DNA of 64,000 bases, taken from the NCBI RefSeq assembly GCF_014650075.1, contig NZ_BMUG01000001.1:448710-512709 (forward strand), written 5' to 3'. Positions within the stretch are counted from its first letter, which is position 1. Each line of letters begins with the position of its first letter. Shown one piece after another: positions 51,892 to 62,786 of the stretch. Position numbers and translations under genes: made by a program. A model generated the notes under the pieces. That model was given only the letters and a program-made list of their open reading frames with translations. It was not told the origin of the DNA and searched no databases. This stretch comes from Streptomyces microflavus. GTDB lineage: Bacteria > Actinomycetota > Actinomycetes > Streptomycetales > Streptomycetaceae.

Positions 51892-53052
51892 TCAGCGCTT
51901 CGCGGGATCCTTCCGGAACGCCCACTTCATGTCCGGCTCGGTGGCGAACTTCAGGGCCCGGCCCACCGGCGGGGAGCACATCAGCGTCACCGCGGCCGCG
52001 GCCACGACCGAGACGACGACCAGGCCGACGGGGCCGGAGAGCCAGGTGTGCCGGTCGAACAGTCCCGTGTACACGGCCCCCTTGATCAGGAAGCCGTGGA
52101 GCAGATAGCCGCAGATCGTCCCGGCGCCCAGTGCCGTGAACCACATGTTCCTGCGCGGCACCCAGGCCAGGAAACCGATGGTCAGTGCCAGGGCGCAGCC
52201 GAACAGGGCCAGCGACATCACGGCGCCGGACCACCACGGAGCGTCCATCTCCTGGGCGCTGTTGGCGCGGTAGAGCCAGCCGAGCTGCATGCGCGGGGCG
52301 ATCCAGTAGGCGAACAGCAGGGCGCCCGCGAACAGCGGCAGCGAGAGCAGCCGCACCTCGCGGCGCCGGACCAGCTGGAAGTGCTCGGGCTTCATCAGCA
52401 GGCCGAGGACGAAGAACGGCAGGAACTGGAAGACCCGCTGAAGATCCAGGTCGTCGCCGATGTCGGGGGAGACCGAGGCCAGCATGGCGATGGCGAGGGC
52501 CACCGGCAGCGGATGACGCAGCGTGCGCCAGATCGGTGTGGTGACCCGCCAGATGAACAGGGCGATCAGGAACCACGTCAGGAACAGCGGATCGACCAGG
52601 CTGATCGAGGTGTCCGGCGCATCGTCCACGTACCGCTTGAAGAGCGAATAGGCCGTCTCGAACAGCACGTACGGCACGGCGACGCCGGTGATCAGGCGCT
52701 TCACCTTCGGCGCGGACATGTCGAACGTGCGGGAGAAGTAGCCGGAGATGAGGATGAAGGCCGGCATGTGGAACGTGTACACGACCATGTAGAGAGCCCG
52801 GGTCGCCCGGCTGCCGTCCATCACCGGTTCCCAGGCGTGCGCCACCGCGACCAGGACGATGGCCAGATACTTCACGTTGTCGAAGTAGGGATCGCGCTTC
52901 TTCGCCGCCGAGGGGGCCGGGGCACCGGCCGCGGGGGCACCGCGCTCCGGGGCGGGGCGCGTGGCGGTGAGCGTCTGCTCGCGTCTGGGCTCCGACTCCC
53001 GGGTCGCCGGGGGGAGCGGGGCCCTTGTGAATACGCTCGGAGCTTGGAACAT
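51892..53052 (-). CDS. Membrane acyltransferase (acyltransferase family 3)
   Basis: 386 residues. A polar N-terminus of about 55 residues precedes ten or so membrane helices. RDPYFDNVKYLAIVLVAVAH with the active-site His of the acyltransferase-3 family is at about residues 52-71, and FHMPAFILISGYF at about 93-105 is also typical. The family transfers acetyl or other acyl groups to extracellular glycans, peptidoglycan or polysaccharides. The substrate is unknown. The gene is alone. A palindrome overlaps its ribosome site and the start codon. Confidence 0.9.
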   Translation of the reverse strand: MFQAPSVFTRAPLPPATRESEPRREQTLTATRPAPERGAPAAGAPAPSAAKKRDPYFDNVKYLAIVLVAVAHAWEPVMDGSRATRALYMVVYTFHMPAFILISGYFSRTFDMSAPKVKRLITGVAVPYVLFETAYSLFKRYVDDAPDTSISLVDPLFLTWFLIALFIWRVTTPIWRTLRHPLPVALAIAMLASVSPDIGDDLDLQRVFQFLPFFVLGLLMKPEHFQLVRRREVRLLSLPLFAGALLFAYWIAPRMQLGWLYRANSAQEMDAPWWSGAVMSLALFGCALALTIGFLAWVPRRNMWFTALGAGTICGYLLHGFLIKGAVYTGLFDRHTWLSGPVGLVVVSVVAAAAVTLMCSPPVGRALKFATEPDMKWAFRKDPAKR

Positions 53053-53067
53053 CTAAGGCACCTTAGA
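53050..53067 (-). promoter_or_regulatory. Palindrome overlapping the acyltransferase start and ribosome site
   Basis: TCTAAGG-ca-CCTTAGA at 53052-53067 contains the AAGG ribosome site, and its inner end abuts the ATG. In RNA it can form a 7-bp hairpin that would hide the site. As DNA it could be an operator. Confidence 0.45.
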
Positions 53068-53498
53068 CCCGTCGATTGCTTCGCGTAAAACCGCGACGAG
53101 ATATCGCGTGTTCCCCTCTATTCGAATGTGAAACCGTCGAACACTGCCCGTTATGGCACCATTGATCCCGCTTAAACGGGGCATATCGGCAGGCTGTTGA
53201 GTGAGTGAATTACGTCGCATCCCGGGGCTTCAATTACCTGTGAAGCACCTGTGGGGATATGGAAACGATCACTGCATCGCGGGTCGGCGAATATGAGGCC
53301 GAACAGATTTCGCGACAGAAGCACGCGGTGTCCTGCGTGGAGCCCCCCTGAGCTGGGCAGGATGGCGGGATCCGGTCAGTGTGATCCGTCACCCGGCAGC
53401 AGACACCGGGGAGTTGGTGGCACGATGGACGCGACGGGGCGCGCGGTGGTGCACGCTTCCGGGCCGGCAAGGCGGACCGACCGAGGGTGTGATCAGAC
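53053..53498. other. 446-base AT-richer region without a recognised gene
   Basis: Between the divergent acyltransferase and small membrane protein genes. It is noticeably more AT-rich than the rest. I see no convincing coding frame (short ORFs lack ribosome sites and codon bias), no tRNA and no riboswitch. A small RNA or a long promoter region is possible. Confidence 0.4.
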
Positions 53499-53693
53499 GT
53501 GGCTATTTCACTGTCTATGGTGCTGCTGTTCGCGGTCGTCCTGGTGGTGCTGATCCGCGGGGGCTCCATCAAGCCGGGGCCCGCGCTCGTCGCCGTGCTC
53601 TTCGGCTTCTTCCTGGCATCGACCGGCATGGCGCCGTCGATCAACAGGTTCATGAACTCGATAGCGGACACGATCAACCAGATCAGCTTCTGA
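53499..53693 (+). CDS. Small membrane protein
   Basis: 64 residues. GTG at 53499, with GAGGG about 11 bases upstream. Two hydrophobic helices: ISLSMVLLFAVVLVVLIRGG at residues 3-22 and ALVAVLFGFFLASTGMAP at about 30-47. A short amphipathic C-terminus (SINRFMNSIADTINQISF) follows. No family is assigned. The gene stands just before tRNA-Gly and the trigger factor region, and ends 55 bases before a shared terminator. Confidence 0.75.
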   Translation: MAISLSMVLLFAVVLVVLIRGGSIKPGPALVAVLFGFFLASTGMAPSINRFMNSIADTINQISF

Positions 53694-53748
53694 GCGCGGC
53701 CGCGTCCGCCGCGCGGCCCGCCGTGCCCGAGAGGGCCCGTACGCAAGA

Positions 53749-53780
53749 GGCCCGGTCCGACGATGACGTCGGACCGGGCC
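53749..53780. terminator. Bidirectional terminator, small membrane protein / tRNA-Gly
   Basis: GGCCCGGTCCGACG pairs perfectly with CGTCGGACCGGGCC through a 4-base loop (atga). Confidence 0.8.
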
Positions 53781-53789
53781 CAGGCATGG

Positions 53790-53860
53790 AGCGGGCGACG
53801 GGAATCGAACCCGCGTAGCTAGTTTGGAAGACTAGGGCTCTACCATTGAGCTACGCCCGC
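53790..53860 (-). tRNA. tRNA-Gly (anticodon TCC)
   Basis: 71 nt without CCA. The acceptor stem GCGGGCG pairs with CGCCCGC with discriminator T. The anticodon stem CTAGT/ACTAG encloses CTTCCAA, so the anticodon is TCC. The T-arm has GTTCGAT. The 3' CCA is not encoded. Confidence 0.95.
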
Positions 53861-54044
53861 GAGCGGTGCACCGCAGGTCCGGGGAGTGCGGCACGGAAAG
53901 CATCGTAGCGGGTCGGCGGCGCTCTCCGCACACCCGTTGACGCCGGTCGCCGGACCACCGCCCGAGGACCGCCCCGTAAACCGGGCCACCCCGTAAAGCG
54001 GCCGACGCACGGCTCCGGTGCATGTACCCTACGTGTCGCACCGA

Positions 54045-54121
54045 CGGGGTGTGGCGCAGCTTGGTAGCGCGTCCGCTTTGGGAGCGGAAGGTCGTCGGTT
54101 CGAATCCGGCCACCCCGACCA
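54045..54121 (+). tRNA. tRNA-Pro (anticodon TGG)
   Basis: 77 nt including an encoded CCA end. The acceptor CGGGGTG pairs with CACCCCG, the anticodon stem TCCGC/GCGGA encloses TTTGGGA, giving anticodon TGG. GTTCGAAT is present in the T-arm. Confidence 0.95.
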
Positions 54122-54271
54122 CCAGCAAGATCGCATTGTGGGAGTCCTCCCCCTTGCCGTTACTATGCAAATTGCGTGCCCGTGTGTCTGATGTACCGGG
54201 CTCGGTCCGCGAAGCCGCCAATCGGCGGCCCAGCAGAACCCCAAGAAGTCAGCCACCAAGGAGACCGAACC
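54122..54271 (+). promoter_or_regulatory. Probable promoter region of tig
   Basis: TTGTGG near 54137 and TACTAT near 54162 could be -35 and -10 boxes, 18-19 bases apart. This lies immediately behind tRNA-Pro and before the trigger factor start. Confidence 0.4.
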
Positions 54272-55666
54272 GTGAAGAGCGCCGTGGAGACCCTGAACCC
54301 GACTCGGGTTCGGCTCAGCATCGAGGTGCCCTTCGAGGAGCTCAAGGACAGCCTCGACGCGGCGTACAAGAAGATCAACCAGCAGGTCACGGTGAAGGGC
54401 TTCCGCAAGGGCAAGATCCCCGCCCGGGTCATCGACCAGCGGTTCGGCCGTGGTGCAGTGCTGGAGGAGGCCGTCAACGACGCCCTCCCGAAGTTCTACA
54501 CCGAGGCTGTCAACGAGGGTGAGCTCAACGTCCTCGGTCAGCCCGAGGTCGACATCACCGAGCTGAAGGACGGCGAGCTGCTGGCCTTCACCGCCGAGGT
54601 TGACGTACGCCCCGAGATCGAGATCCCGGACTACTCCGGCATCGAGGTCACCGTCGACGCCCTTGAGGTCACCGACGAAGAGGTCGAGAAGGCCGTGGAG
54701 CAGCTGCGCGAGCGCTTCGCCTCCACCAACCCGGTCGAGCGCGCCGCCGTCGACGGCGACGTCGTCACGATCGACCTGGAGGCCAAGGTCGACGGTGAGG
54801 TCCTGGAGGACGGCGTGGCCGCGGGTGTCTCGTACACCATCGGTTCCGGCGAGCTCCTCGACGGCATCGACGAGGCCGTGACCGGCCTGGAGGCCGGTGG
54901 CGAGGCCACCTTCACCTCCGAGCTGAAGGGCGGCTCCGCCGAGGGCAAGGCCGCGGAGGTCACCGTCAAGGTCACCGCCGTCGCCTCCCGCGAGCTCCCC
55001 GAGCTGGACGACGACTTCGCCCAGATGGCCAGCGAGTTCGACACGCTGGAGGAGCTGAAGGCGGACAGCCGCAAGCGCCTGGAGACCACCAAGCAGTACG
55101 ACCAGGCCACCCAGGCCCAGGAGCGGGTCCTCGAGGAGCTGCTGAAGCTCGCCGAGGTCCCGATCCCGGAGAAGCTGCTCGCGGACGAGGTCCAGACCCG
55201 CAAGCACAACCTGGAGCACCACCAGCTCGGTCAGATGGGTCTCGACCTCGAGAAGTACCTCGAGATCCAGGGCAAGACCCTGGAGGAGTTCGAGAACGAG
55301 ACCTCCGAGCAGGCCATCAAGGGCATCAAGACCCAGTTCATCCTCGACGAGCTCGTCAACAAGGAGAAGCTGAACGTCAACCAGGAGGAGCTCACCGAGC
55401 ACCTCATGCGGCGCGCTGCCTCCTCCGGCATGAGCCCCGACCAGTTCGCCCAGGCCGTCGTCGAGGGTGGCCAGGTGCCGATGCTCGTCGGCGAGGTCGC
55501 CCGCGGCAAGGCGCTCGCCGTCGTCGTCGAGGCCGCCAAGGTCGTCGACACCAACGGTGAGGTCGTCGACCTGGAGGACGACGAGGAAGAGACCACGGAG
55601 GCGGCTGCCGAGGCCACCACCGAGGAGAAGGCGGCCGACAAGGCCGAGGAGAAGAACGAGGCCTGA
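54272..55666 (+). CDS. tig: Trigger factor, ribosome-associated chaperone
   Basis: Binds the ribosome exit tunnel and helps new proteins fold, with a peptidyl-prolyl isomerase domain. 464 residues. GTG at 54272 follows AAGGAG. The ribosome-binding signature [17 protein letters not shown] lies at about residues 43-59. The FKBP-type domain is around 150-240 ([20 protein letters not shown]). The C-terminal helical domain follows. The final about 40 residues are very acidic ([13 protein letters not shown], then lysine and glutamate rich), longer than in E. coli. It precedes clpP1 in the standard actinobacterial order, with its own terminator. Confidence 0.96.
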   Translation: MKSAVETLNPTRVRLSIEVPFEELKDSLDAAYKKINQQVTVKGFRKGKIPARVIDQRFGRGAVLEEAVNDALPKFYTEAVNEGELNVLGQPEVDITELKDGELLAFTAEVDVRPEIEIPDYSGIEVTVDALEVTDEEVEKAVEQLRERFASTNPVERAAVDGDVVTIDLEAKVDGEVLEDGVAAGVSYTIGSGELLDGIDEAVTGLEAGGEATFTSELKGGSAEGKAAEVTVKVTAVASRELPELDDDFAQMASEFDTLEELKADSRKRLETTKQYDQATQAQERVLEELLKLAEVPIPEKLLADEVQTRKHNLEHHQLGQMGLDLEKYLEIQGKTLEEFENETSEQAIKGIKTQFILDELVNKEKLNVNQEELTEHLMRRAASSGMSPDQFAQAVVEGGQVPMLVGEVARGKALAVVVEAAKVVDTNGEVVDLEDDEEETTEAAAEATTEEKAADKAEEKNEA

Positions 55667-55707
55667 GCCTCGCCCTGATCCGCACGACAGCCTCACGCTG
55701 ATCGGCA

Positions 55708-55746
55708 CGGCGGGCCCCGGACGCTCCACGCGTCCGGGGCCCGCCG
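55708..55746 (+). terminator. Terminator after tig
   Basis: CGGCGGGCCCCGGACG pairs with CGTCCGGGGCCCGCCG (16 bp, 7-base loop). Confidence 0.8.
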
Positions 55747-55801
55747 CCGTATCCCGTCGCATCGCTGTGCGGCGCCGGAACCCCTGTGCCCACTGCGGAG
55801 C

Positions 55802-55818
55802 TTGCGCTCCCAGCGAAC
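55802..55818. promoter_or_regulatory. ClgR-box candidate upstream of clpP1
   Basis: TTGCGCTCCCAGCGAAC lies 135 bases upstream of the clpP1 GTG. It has the CGCT-N3-AGCG core of the actinobacterial ClgR motif as I remember it, with imperfect flanks. ClgR activates clpP1P2 in Streptomyces. Confidence 0.5.
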
Positions 55819-55952
55819 AGTTGCGGAACCGGGATGGCGTTGTCCCACCTGCGCGTTAGGGTCCATGAAGAGGAAGGGTGGGGGATTCCCTCACCCGCCC
55901 GGTACGAAGACGCTGAGACGGCCGGAGCCGTCAGAGACGAGCAGGTGGATAC

Positions 55953-56570
55953 GTGACGAATCTGATGCCCTACGCCGCCGGAGAGCCGTCCCTCGGTGGA
56001 GGCCTCGGTGACCAGGTCTACAGCCGACTGCTCGGCGAGCGCATCATCTTCCTCGGTCAGCAGGTCGACGATGACATCGCCAACAAGATCACCGCACAGC
56101 TCCTGCTCCTTGCCGCCGACCCGGACAAGGACATCTACCTCTACATCAACAGCCCCGGTGGTTCGGTGACGGCCGGCATGGCGGTCTACGACACCATGCA
56201 GTACATCCCGAACGACGTGGTCACCATCGGCATGGGCATGGCGGCCTCGATGGGCCAGTTCCTGCTCACCGGCGGTGCCGCGGGCAAGCGCTTCGCGCTC
56301 CCGAACACCGACATCCTCATGCACCAGGGTTCCGCCGGTATCGGCGGAACGGCCTCGGACATCAAGATCCAGGCCCAGTACCTGCTCCGCACCAAGACGC
56401 GCATGGCCGAGATCACCGCCCAGCACTCCGGCCAGTCCGTCGAGACGATCATCCGCGACGGCGACCGCGACCGCTGGTACACGGCGGAGGAGGCCAAGGA
56501 CTACGGCCTCATCGACGAGATCATCACGGTCGCGTCGGGCATCCCGGGCGGCGGCGGCACGGGTGCCTGA
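55953..56570 (+). CDS. clpP1: ATP-dependent Clp protease proteolytic subunit 1
   Basis: Serine protease subunit of ClpXP/ClpCP. 205 residues. GTG at 55953; an internal ATG (fifth codon) is the alternative. The catalytic triad is Ser99 (GMAASMGQF), His124 (LMHQGS) and Asp173. Clp family motifs [20 protein letters not shown] and the handle helix are intact. It is followed by clpP2, 95 bases later. The two different subunits probably form a mixed double ring. A possible ClgR site is upstream. Confidence 0.96.
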   Translation: MTNLMPYAAGEPSLGGGLGDQVYSRLLGERIIFLGQQVDDDIANKITAQLLLLAADPDKDIYLYINSPGGSVTAGMAVYDTMQYIPNDVVTIGMGMAASMGQFLLTGGAAGKRFALPNTDILMHQGSAGIGGTASDIKIQAQYLLRTKTRMAEITAQHSGQSVETIIRDGDRDRWYTAEEAKDYGLIDEIITVASGIPGGGGTGA

Positions 56571-56664
56571 TCCGGTTCCCACCGGACCGGCAGCACCTTC
56601 CGCACACCTCTCGTACGCCGAGACCCCCAGCCCACAGAACGCCACCAGGATGGTGAACACCCAC

Positions 56665-57333
56665 ATGAACAACTTCCCCGGCGCCTCCGCGAGCGGCCTC
56701 TACACCGGCCCGCAGGTGGACAACCGCTATGTCGTCCCGCGCTTCGTGGAGCGCACCTCGCAGGGTGTGCGTGAGTACGACCCGTACGCGAAGCTCTTCG
56801 AGGAGCGCGTGATCTTCCTGGGCGTCCAGATCGACGACGCCTCGGCCAACGACGTCATGGCGCAGCTGCTCTGCCTGGAGTCGATGGACCCGGACCGCGA
56901 CATCTCGATCTACATCAACAGCCCCGGCGGCTCGTTCACCGCGCTCACCGCGATCTACGACACGATGCAGTTCGTGAAGCCGGACATCCAGACGGTCTGC
57001 ATGGGCCAGGCCGCTTCCGCCGCCGCCGTCCTGCTCGCCGCCGGCACCCCGGGCAAGCGCATGGCGCTCCCGCACGCACGCGTCCTGATCCACCAGCCGT
57101 CCTCGCAGACGGGCCGCGAGCAGCTCTCCGACCTGGAGATCGCGGCCAACGAGATCCTCCGCATGCGTACGCAGCTGGAGCAGATGCTGGCCCGGCACTC
57201 GACCACCCCGCTGGAGAAGATCAGCGAGGACATCGAGCGCGACAAGATCCTCACGGCCGAGGACGCCCTGGCATACGGGCTCGTCGACCAGATCGTGTCC
57301 ACCCGCAAGACCACCGCGGGCGCATCGCTCTGA
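56665..57333 (+). CDS. clpP2: ATP-dependent Clp protease proteolytic subunit 2
   Basis: Paralogue of ClpP1, 222 residues. ATG at 56665 is used; an ATG at 56650 five codons earlier has a ribosome site too close. It has a longer N-terminal segment ([18 protein letters not shown]) than ClpP1. Catalytic triad: Ser118 (GQAASAAAV), His143 (LIHQPSSQ) and Asp193. It is transcribed with clpP1 and probably forms the other ring of the hetero-oligomer. It ends before a long hairpin. Confidence 0.96.
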   Translation: MNNFPGASASGLYTGPQVDNRYVVPRFVERTSQGVREYDPYAKLFEERVIFLGVQIDDASANDVMAQLLCLESMDPDRDISIYINSPGGSFTALTAIYDTMQFVKPDIQTVCMGQAASAAAVLLAAGTPGKRMALPHARVLIHQPSSQTGREQLSDLEIAANEILRMRTQLEQMLARHSTTPLEKISEDIERDKILTAEDALAYGLVDQIVSTRKTTAGASL

Positions 57334-57344
57334 CGTCGGTCTTT

Positions 57345-57398
57345 CCCCTTGGCACATACCGTTTGCACGGTCTCGGCCGTGTGAACCGTGCCAAGGGG
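57345..57398 (+). terminator. Long hairpin between clpP2 and clpX
   Basis: CCCCTTGGCAC (57345-57355) pairs with GTGCCAAGGGG (57388-57398), with an inner partial stem (ACCG...CGGT). It is 11 bases past the clpP2 stop, suggesting termination or attenuation, with clpX having its own promoter (TAGAGG near 57435). Confidence 0.6.
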
Positions 57399-57490
57399 GG
57401 CCCGAACGGGGGCCCAGGCAAGGTACCGTCGGATAGAGGCACCAGGAGCCGCTGAACCAGGCGGCCTCCCAGGCGAAGGGGAAGCACCTC

Positions 57491-58792
<1,302 letters not shown>

Positions 58793-58812
58793 CGGCAGCA
58801 CAGTTGCGTACG

Positions 58813-58854
58813 CCGAAGGGGCGCCCACCGGTCGACCGGTGGGCGCCCCTTCGG
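58813..58854. terminator. Bidirectional terminator, clpX / proline-rich protein
   Basis: Perfect 21-bp palindrome centred on GTCGAC, between two convergent genes. Confidence 0.85.
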
Positions 58855-58864
58855 GGTTGAGGCG

Positions 58865-59902
58865 TCAGATCTTGGTGCGCGAGGTGTTGTAGAGCTTGGC
58901 GGCGAGGGCGGCGACGTCGTCCTGGGGGATGCCCTTGCCGGTCAGGGCGCCGCCGACGTCCACGGCGACGACCATTCCGACGGTGCTGTAGTCGGCCCAG
59001 ATGCAGACCGGGGTGATGACCTCTGTCGGTCCCTTCGCGAGGGTGCCGTCGGCCTTCTCGTTGATCGTCTTGATGTCCTGGCACCGCATCAGGGCGCCGT
59101 CGAACCCGGCCGGCTTGACGTCCTTGGGGCTGCCGACGAGCGAGACCTTGTTGCCGTTGCTGCCCTCTCTCATCTTCGCCTCGGCGTCGTTGAAGGAGTT
59201 GTTGATGACCTTGGCCGGGTCCTCGACCTCGCCCCAGTACCCCTGGAGCAGGAGCATCTTCTGCGTGAGCGGGTTGTCCTTCGAACCGCTCTGGTAATCG
59301 GCGCCGGCCTGCTGCGGGTCCTTGACGCCCGCGGCCTCGGCGTCGGACTTCGACTTCCCCGTCAGCGGACCGGACCGGGCCGGCTTGGACGGGTTCTGCT
59401 TGTAGTCGTCCACCGCGGCGGCAGGCGTCAGCTTGTAGCCCTTGGTGGAGTCGGCCACATCACTGTTGCTCGCGCCGCCCGCCGCGAAGTACCAGACCCC
59501 GGCCCCGATGACCGCGAGCGCCAGCACGGACGCCCCCACGATCAACCCGGTCTTCTTCTTCGGCTGCGGCGGCTGAGCCCCGTAGGGCGGCTGGCCGCCG
59601 TACGGAGGGGTCGGCGGCTGCTGCCCGTACGGGCCCGGCTGCTGGGGCTGCGGGTAGCCGTAGCCGGGCTGGCCCGGGGGAGGGGTGCCGTAACCGGGCT
59701 GGCCCTGCGGCGGCGCACCGTACGGGCCCGGCTGCTGCGGCGGGACGCCCGGAGGGGCCTGCTGGGGGTAGCCGTAGCCGGGCTGGCCCTGCGGGGGGCC
59801 CTGCGGCGGCGGGCCGCCGTACGGCCCGGGCTGCTGGCCGTACGGTCCGGGCTGGCCCTGCGGCGGCTGCCCACCGTACGGGCCCGGCTGGTTGTAGCTC
59901 AT
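58865..59902 (-). CDS. Membrane protein with proline/glycine/glutamine-rich N-terminus
   Basis: 345 residues. ATG at 59902 follows GGAGGGGA. The first about 110 residues are a repeat of GQPGYG, PGPYGQ and PQQPGPYG elements, a disordered cytoplasmic tail. A basic stop (PKKK) precedes one membrane helix (TGLIVGASVLALAVIGAGVW, about 120-139). The extracellular part of about 200 residues has two cysteines (RCQDIK and VCIWADY) and no recognised catalytic motif. It resembles the Streptomyces DUF-type single-pass proteins beside clpX. The function is unknown. Confidence 0.85.
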   Translation of the reverse strand: MSYNQPGPYGGQPPQGQPGPYGQQPGPYGGPPPQGPPQGQPGYGYPQQAPPGVPPQQPGPYGAPPQGQPGYGTPPPGQPGYGYPQPQQPGPYGQQPPTPPYGGQPPYGAQPPQPKKKTGLIVGASVLALAVIGAGVWYFAAGGASNSDVADSTKGYKLTPAAAVDDYKQNPSKPARSGPLTGKSKSDAEAAGVKDPQQAGADYQSGSKDNPLTQKMLLLQGYWGEVEDPAKVINNSFNDAEAKMREGSNGNKVSLVGSPKDVKPAGFDGALMRCQDIKTINEKADGTLAKGPTEVITPVCIWADYSTVGMVVAVDVGGALTGKGIPQDDVAALAAKLYNTSRTKI

Positions 59903-60027
59903 TGCGGTGTCCCCTCCGAAATTCCTTATGCGTTGCCAACATCCTGACGGAAGCCGCCCTGACATGGGTCATCGGCCCGGACACCGTTACTGAACCAATC
60001 CGTTTCAGTGCAGACCTGTGACGGCCC

Positions 60028-60033
60028 TAAACT
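60028..60033 (+). promoter_or_regulatory. -10 box of a leaderless transcript (valS)
   Basis: TAAACT is 7 bases before the GTG at 60041, with TTCAGT 18 bases further upstream as a weak -35. Confidence 0.5.
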
Positions 60034-60040
60034 GTCCCCC

Positions 60041-62662
60041 GTGACCGAGAACTCATCGCAGCAGCCAGCCAGCAACCCCGAACTGCCGACCTCGTACGCG
60101 CCGGCCGATGTAGAGGGGAAGCTGTACGAGCGCTGGGTAGAGCGTGGTTACTTCGAAGCCGACGAGCACAGCGACAAGCCGCCCTACAGCATCGTCATCC
60201 CGCCGCCGAACGTCACCGGCTCCCTCCACCTGGGCCACGCCTTCGAGCACACCCTGATCGACGCCCTGGTCCGCCGGAAGCGGATGCAGGGGTTCGAGGC
60301 GCTCTACCAGCCGGGTATGGACCACGCCGGCATCGCCACCCAGAACGTCGTCGAGCGCGAGCTCGGCAAGGAGGGCAAGTCCCGCCACGACCTGGGCCGC
60401 GAGGCCTTCGTCGAGCGCGTCTGGCAGTGGAAGGACGAGTCCGGCGGCCAGATCTCCGGCCAGATGCGCCGCCTCGGCGAGGGCGTCGACTGGTCCCGTG
60501 AGCGCTTCACCATGGACGAGGGCCTCTCCAAGGCCGTCCAGACCGTCTTCAAGCAGATGTTCGACGACGGGCTGATCTACCGCGCCGAGCGCATCATCAA
60601 CTGGTGCCCGCGCTGTCTCACCGCGATCTCCGACATCGAGGTCGAGTACCAGGAGGACGACGGCGAGCTCGTCTCCATGACGTACGGGGAGGGGGACGAG
60701 ACCATCGTCGTCGCCACCACCCGCGCCGAGACGATGCTCGGTGACACCGCCGTCGCCGTCCACCCCGACGACGAGCGCTACCAGCACCTGATCGGCAAGC
60801 AGATCAAGCTGCCGCTGACCGACCGGACGATCCCCGTCGTCGCCGACCACCACGTCGACCCCGAGTTCGGAACCGGCGCGGTCAAGGTGACCCCCGCGCA
60901 CGACCCGAACGACTTCGAGATCGGCAACCGTCACGACCTGCCGTTCATCACCGTCCTGGACGAGCGCGCGGTCATCACCGTCCCCGGCCCCTTCGAGGGC
61001 CTGGACCGCCTCGAGGCACGCTCCGCCATCGTCGCCGCCCTGCGCGCCGAGGGCCGGATCGTCGCCGAGAAGCGGCCGTACGTCCACTCCGTCGGCCACT
61101 GCTCGCGCTGCAAGACCACCATCGAGCCGCGCCTCTCCCTCCAGTGGTGGGTCAAGGTCGCCCCGCTCGCCGAGGCCGCCGGTGACGCGGTCCGCGACGG
61201 CAAGGTCAAGATCCACCCGCAGGAGATGGAGAAGCGGTACTTCGACTGGGTCGACAACCTCCACGACTGGTGCATCTCGCGCCAGCTCTGGTGGGGCCAC
61301 CGCATCCCCGTCTGGTACGGCCCGAACGGCGAGGTCGTCTGCGTCGGACCGGACGACGAGGCGCCCACCGGCGAGGGCTGGACCCAGGACAGCGATGTCC
61401 TGGACACCTGGTTCTCCTCGGGCCTGTGGCCCTTCTCCACCCTCGGCTGGCCCGAACGGACCGACAGCCTCGAGAAGTTCTACCCGAACTCCGTCCTGGT
61501 CACCGGCTACGACATCCTCTTCTTCTGGGTCGCCCGGATGATGATGTTCGGCCTGTACGTCAACGACGGCGTCCCGCCGTTCGGGACCATCGTCCTGCAC
61601 GGCATGGTCCGCGACGAGCACGGCAAGAAGATGTCGAAGTCCTTCGGCAACGTGGTCAACCCGCTGGACTGGATGGACAAGTACGGCTCCGACGCCCTGC
61701 GCTTCACCCTCGCGCGCGGTGCCAACCCCGGCACCGACGTCCCGATCGGTGAGGACTGGGTCCAGGGTTCGGCGAAGTTCTCCAACAAGATCTGGAACGC
61801 CACCCGCTTCGCCCTGATGAACGGCGCCACGATCGAGGGCGACCTGCCCCCGGTCGAGGAGATGTCGGTCACCGACCGCTGGATCCTGTCCCGGCTCAAC
61901 AAGACGGTCGCGGACGTCGACGCGTTCTACGACGACTTCCAGTTCGCGAAGATCAGTGAGGCGCTGCGCCACTTCGCGTGGGACGAGGTCTTCGACTGGT
62001 ACGTCGAGCTCTCCAAGACCACGTTCTTCGCGGGTGGCCGCCAGGCCGAGGTCTCGGGCCGGGTCCTCGGCGAGGTCCTCGACGTGATGCTGCGGCTGCT
62101 GCACCCGATCGTCCCGTTCGTCACGGAGGAGCTCTGGACCGCGCTCACCGGGCGCGAGTCGATCGTCATCGCCGAGTGGCCGGGCGACTCCGGCTTCCGC
62201 GACGACGCGGCCGAGAAGGAGATCGAGCTCGTCCAGCAGGTCGTCACCGAGGTCCGCCGCTTCCGTAACGACCAGGGCCTCCAGCCCGGCCAGAAGGTCC
62301 CGGCCGAGCTGACCCTGACCGGCACGGCGCTCGCCCCGCACGAGGCGGCCATCCGCCAGCTCCTGCGGCTCCAGCCCGCGGGCGAGGGCTTCCACGCCAC
62401 CGCCTCGCTCCCGGTCGCCGGGGCCACCGTCGCCCTGGACCTCTCCGGCACCATCGACGTCCCGGCCGAGCGCAAGCGGCTCACCAAGGACCTGGAGGCG
62501 GCGCAGAAGGAGAAGGCGCAGGCCACCGGGAAGCTCGGCAACGAGGCGTTCCTGGCCAAGGCCCCGGACAACGTGGTCGACAAGATCCGCGGCCGCCTCT
62601 CCAAGGCCGAGGCCGACATCGAGCGGATCTCCGCCCAGCTGGCGGCCCTCCCGCAGAGCTGA
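60041..62662 (+). CDS. valS: Valyl-tRNA synthetase
   Basis: Charges tRNA-Val. 873 residues, class I synthetase. The GTG at 60041 seems leaderless. The HIGH-type motif is HLGH at residues 63-66 ([14 protein letters not shown]), and KMSKS at 530-534 ([11 protein letters not shown]). The CP1 editing domain lies between. A C-terminal anticodon-binding domain and coiled-coil tail ([20 protein letters not shown]) complete the protein. There is no T-box leader. It is followed by a terminator, so folC has an independent start. Confidence 0.97.
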   Translation: MTENSSQQPASNPELPTSYAPADVEGKLYERWVERGYFEADEHSDKPPYSIVIPPPNVTGSLHLGHAFEHTLIDALVRRKRMQGFEALYQPGMDHAGIATQNVVERELGKEGKSRHDLGREAFVERVWQWKDESGGQISGQMRRLGEGVDWSRERFTMDEGLSKAVQTVFKQMFDDGLIYRAERIINWCPRCLTAISDIEVEYQEDDGELVSMTYGEGDETIVVATTRAETMLGDTAVAVHPDDERYQHLIGKQIKLPLTDRTIPVVADHHVDPEFGTGAVKVTPAHDPNDFEIGNRHDLPFITVLDERAVITVPGPFEGLDRLEARSAIVAALRAEGRIVAEKRPYVHSVGHCSRCKTTIEPRLSLQWWVKVAPLAEAAGDAVRDGKVKIHPQEMEKRYFDWVDNLHDWCISRQLWWGHRIPVWYGPNGEVVCVGPDDEAPTGEGWTQDSDVLDTWFSSGLWPFSTLGWPERTDSLEKFYPNSVLVTGYDILFFWVARMMMFGLYVNDGVPPFGTIVLHGMVRDEHGKKMSKSFGNVVNPLDWMDKYGSDALRFTLARGANPGTDVPIGEDWVQGSAKFSNKIWNATRFALMNGATIEGDLPPVEEMSVTDRWILSRLNKTVADVDAFYDDFQFAKISEALRHFAWDEVFDWYVELSKTTFFAGGRQAEVSGRVLGEVLDVMLRLLHPIVPFVTEELWTALTGRESIVIAEWPGDSGFRDDAAEKEIELVQQVVTEVRRFRNDQGLQPGQKVPAELTLTGTALAPHEAAIRQLLRLQPAGEGFHATASLPVAGATVALDLSGTIDVPAERKRLTKDLEAAQKEKAQATGKLGNEAFLAKAPDNVVDKIRGRLSKAEADIERISAQLAALPQS

Positions 62663-62670
62663 TCAGCTGT

Positions 62671-62722
62671 ACGGCGAAGCCCCCGCACCCCCGACCGACC
62701 GGGGGAGCGGGGGCTTCGCCGT
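62671..62722 (+). terminator. Terminator after valS
   Basis: ACGGCGAAGCCCCCGC pairs with GCGGGGGCTTCGCCGT with an inner CCCCCG/GGGGG stem, 8 bases past the stop. Confidence 0.85.
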
Positions 62723-62774
62723 ACCGTCTGCGGGCAGTCTGCCGGGCGCTGCGCGCGATGTCGGTGCCCATCCG

Positions 62775-62780
62775 TAGACT
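62775..62780 (+). promoter_or_regulatory. -10 box of a leaderless transcript (folC)
   Basis: TAGACT is 6 bases before the GTG at 62787. Confidence 0.5.
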
Positions 62781-62786
62781 GGCCCC

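Noticed and set aside
53251..53553. 100-residue plus-strand ORF in the gene-free region
   Set aside because: No ribosome site, codon use is unlike the neighbours and the frame overlaps the small membrane protein gene.
53790..54121. tRNA genes as attachment sites of an integrated element
   Set aside because: No integrase, no direct repeats of the tRNA 3' end, and the flanking genes are in normal core order.
54029..55762. 577-residue minus-strand ORF opposite tig
   Set aside because: It is an antisense frame with low-complexity Leu/Gly/Asp composition that runs across tRNA-Pro; tig itself is certain.
59560..59902. Repetitive DNA that might look like a CRISPR or satellite
   Set aside because: The repeats are short, irregular and in frame, encoding the proline/glycine/glutamine tail of a membrane protein.
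60053..62395. 780-residue minus-strand ORF opposite valS
   Set aside because: It is an antisense frame of a clear synthetase gene, without a recognisable domain.
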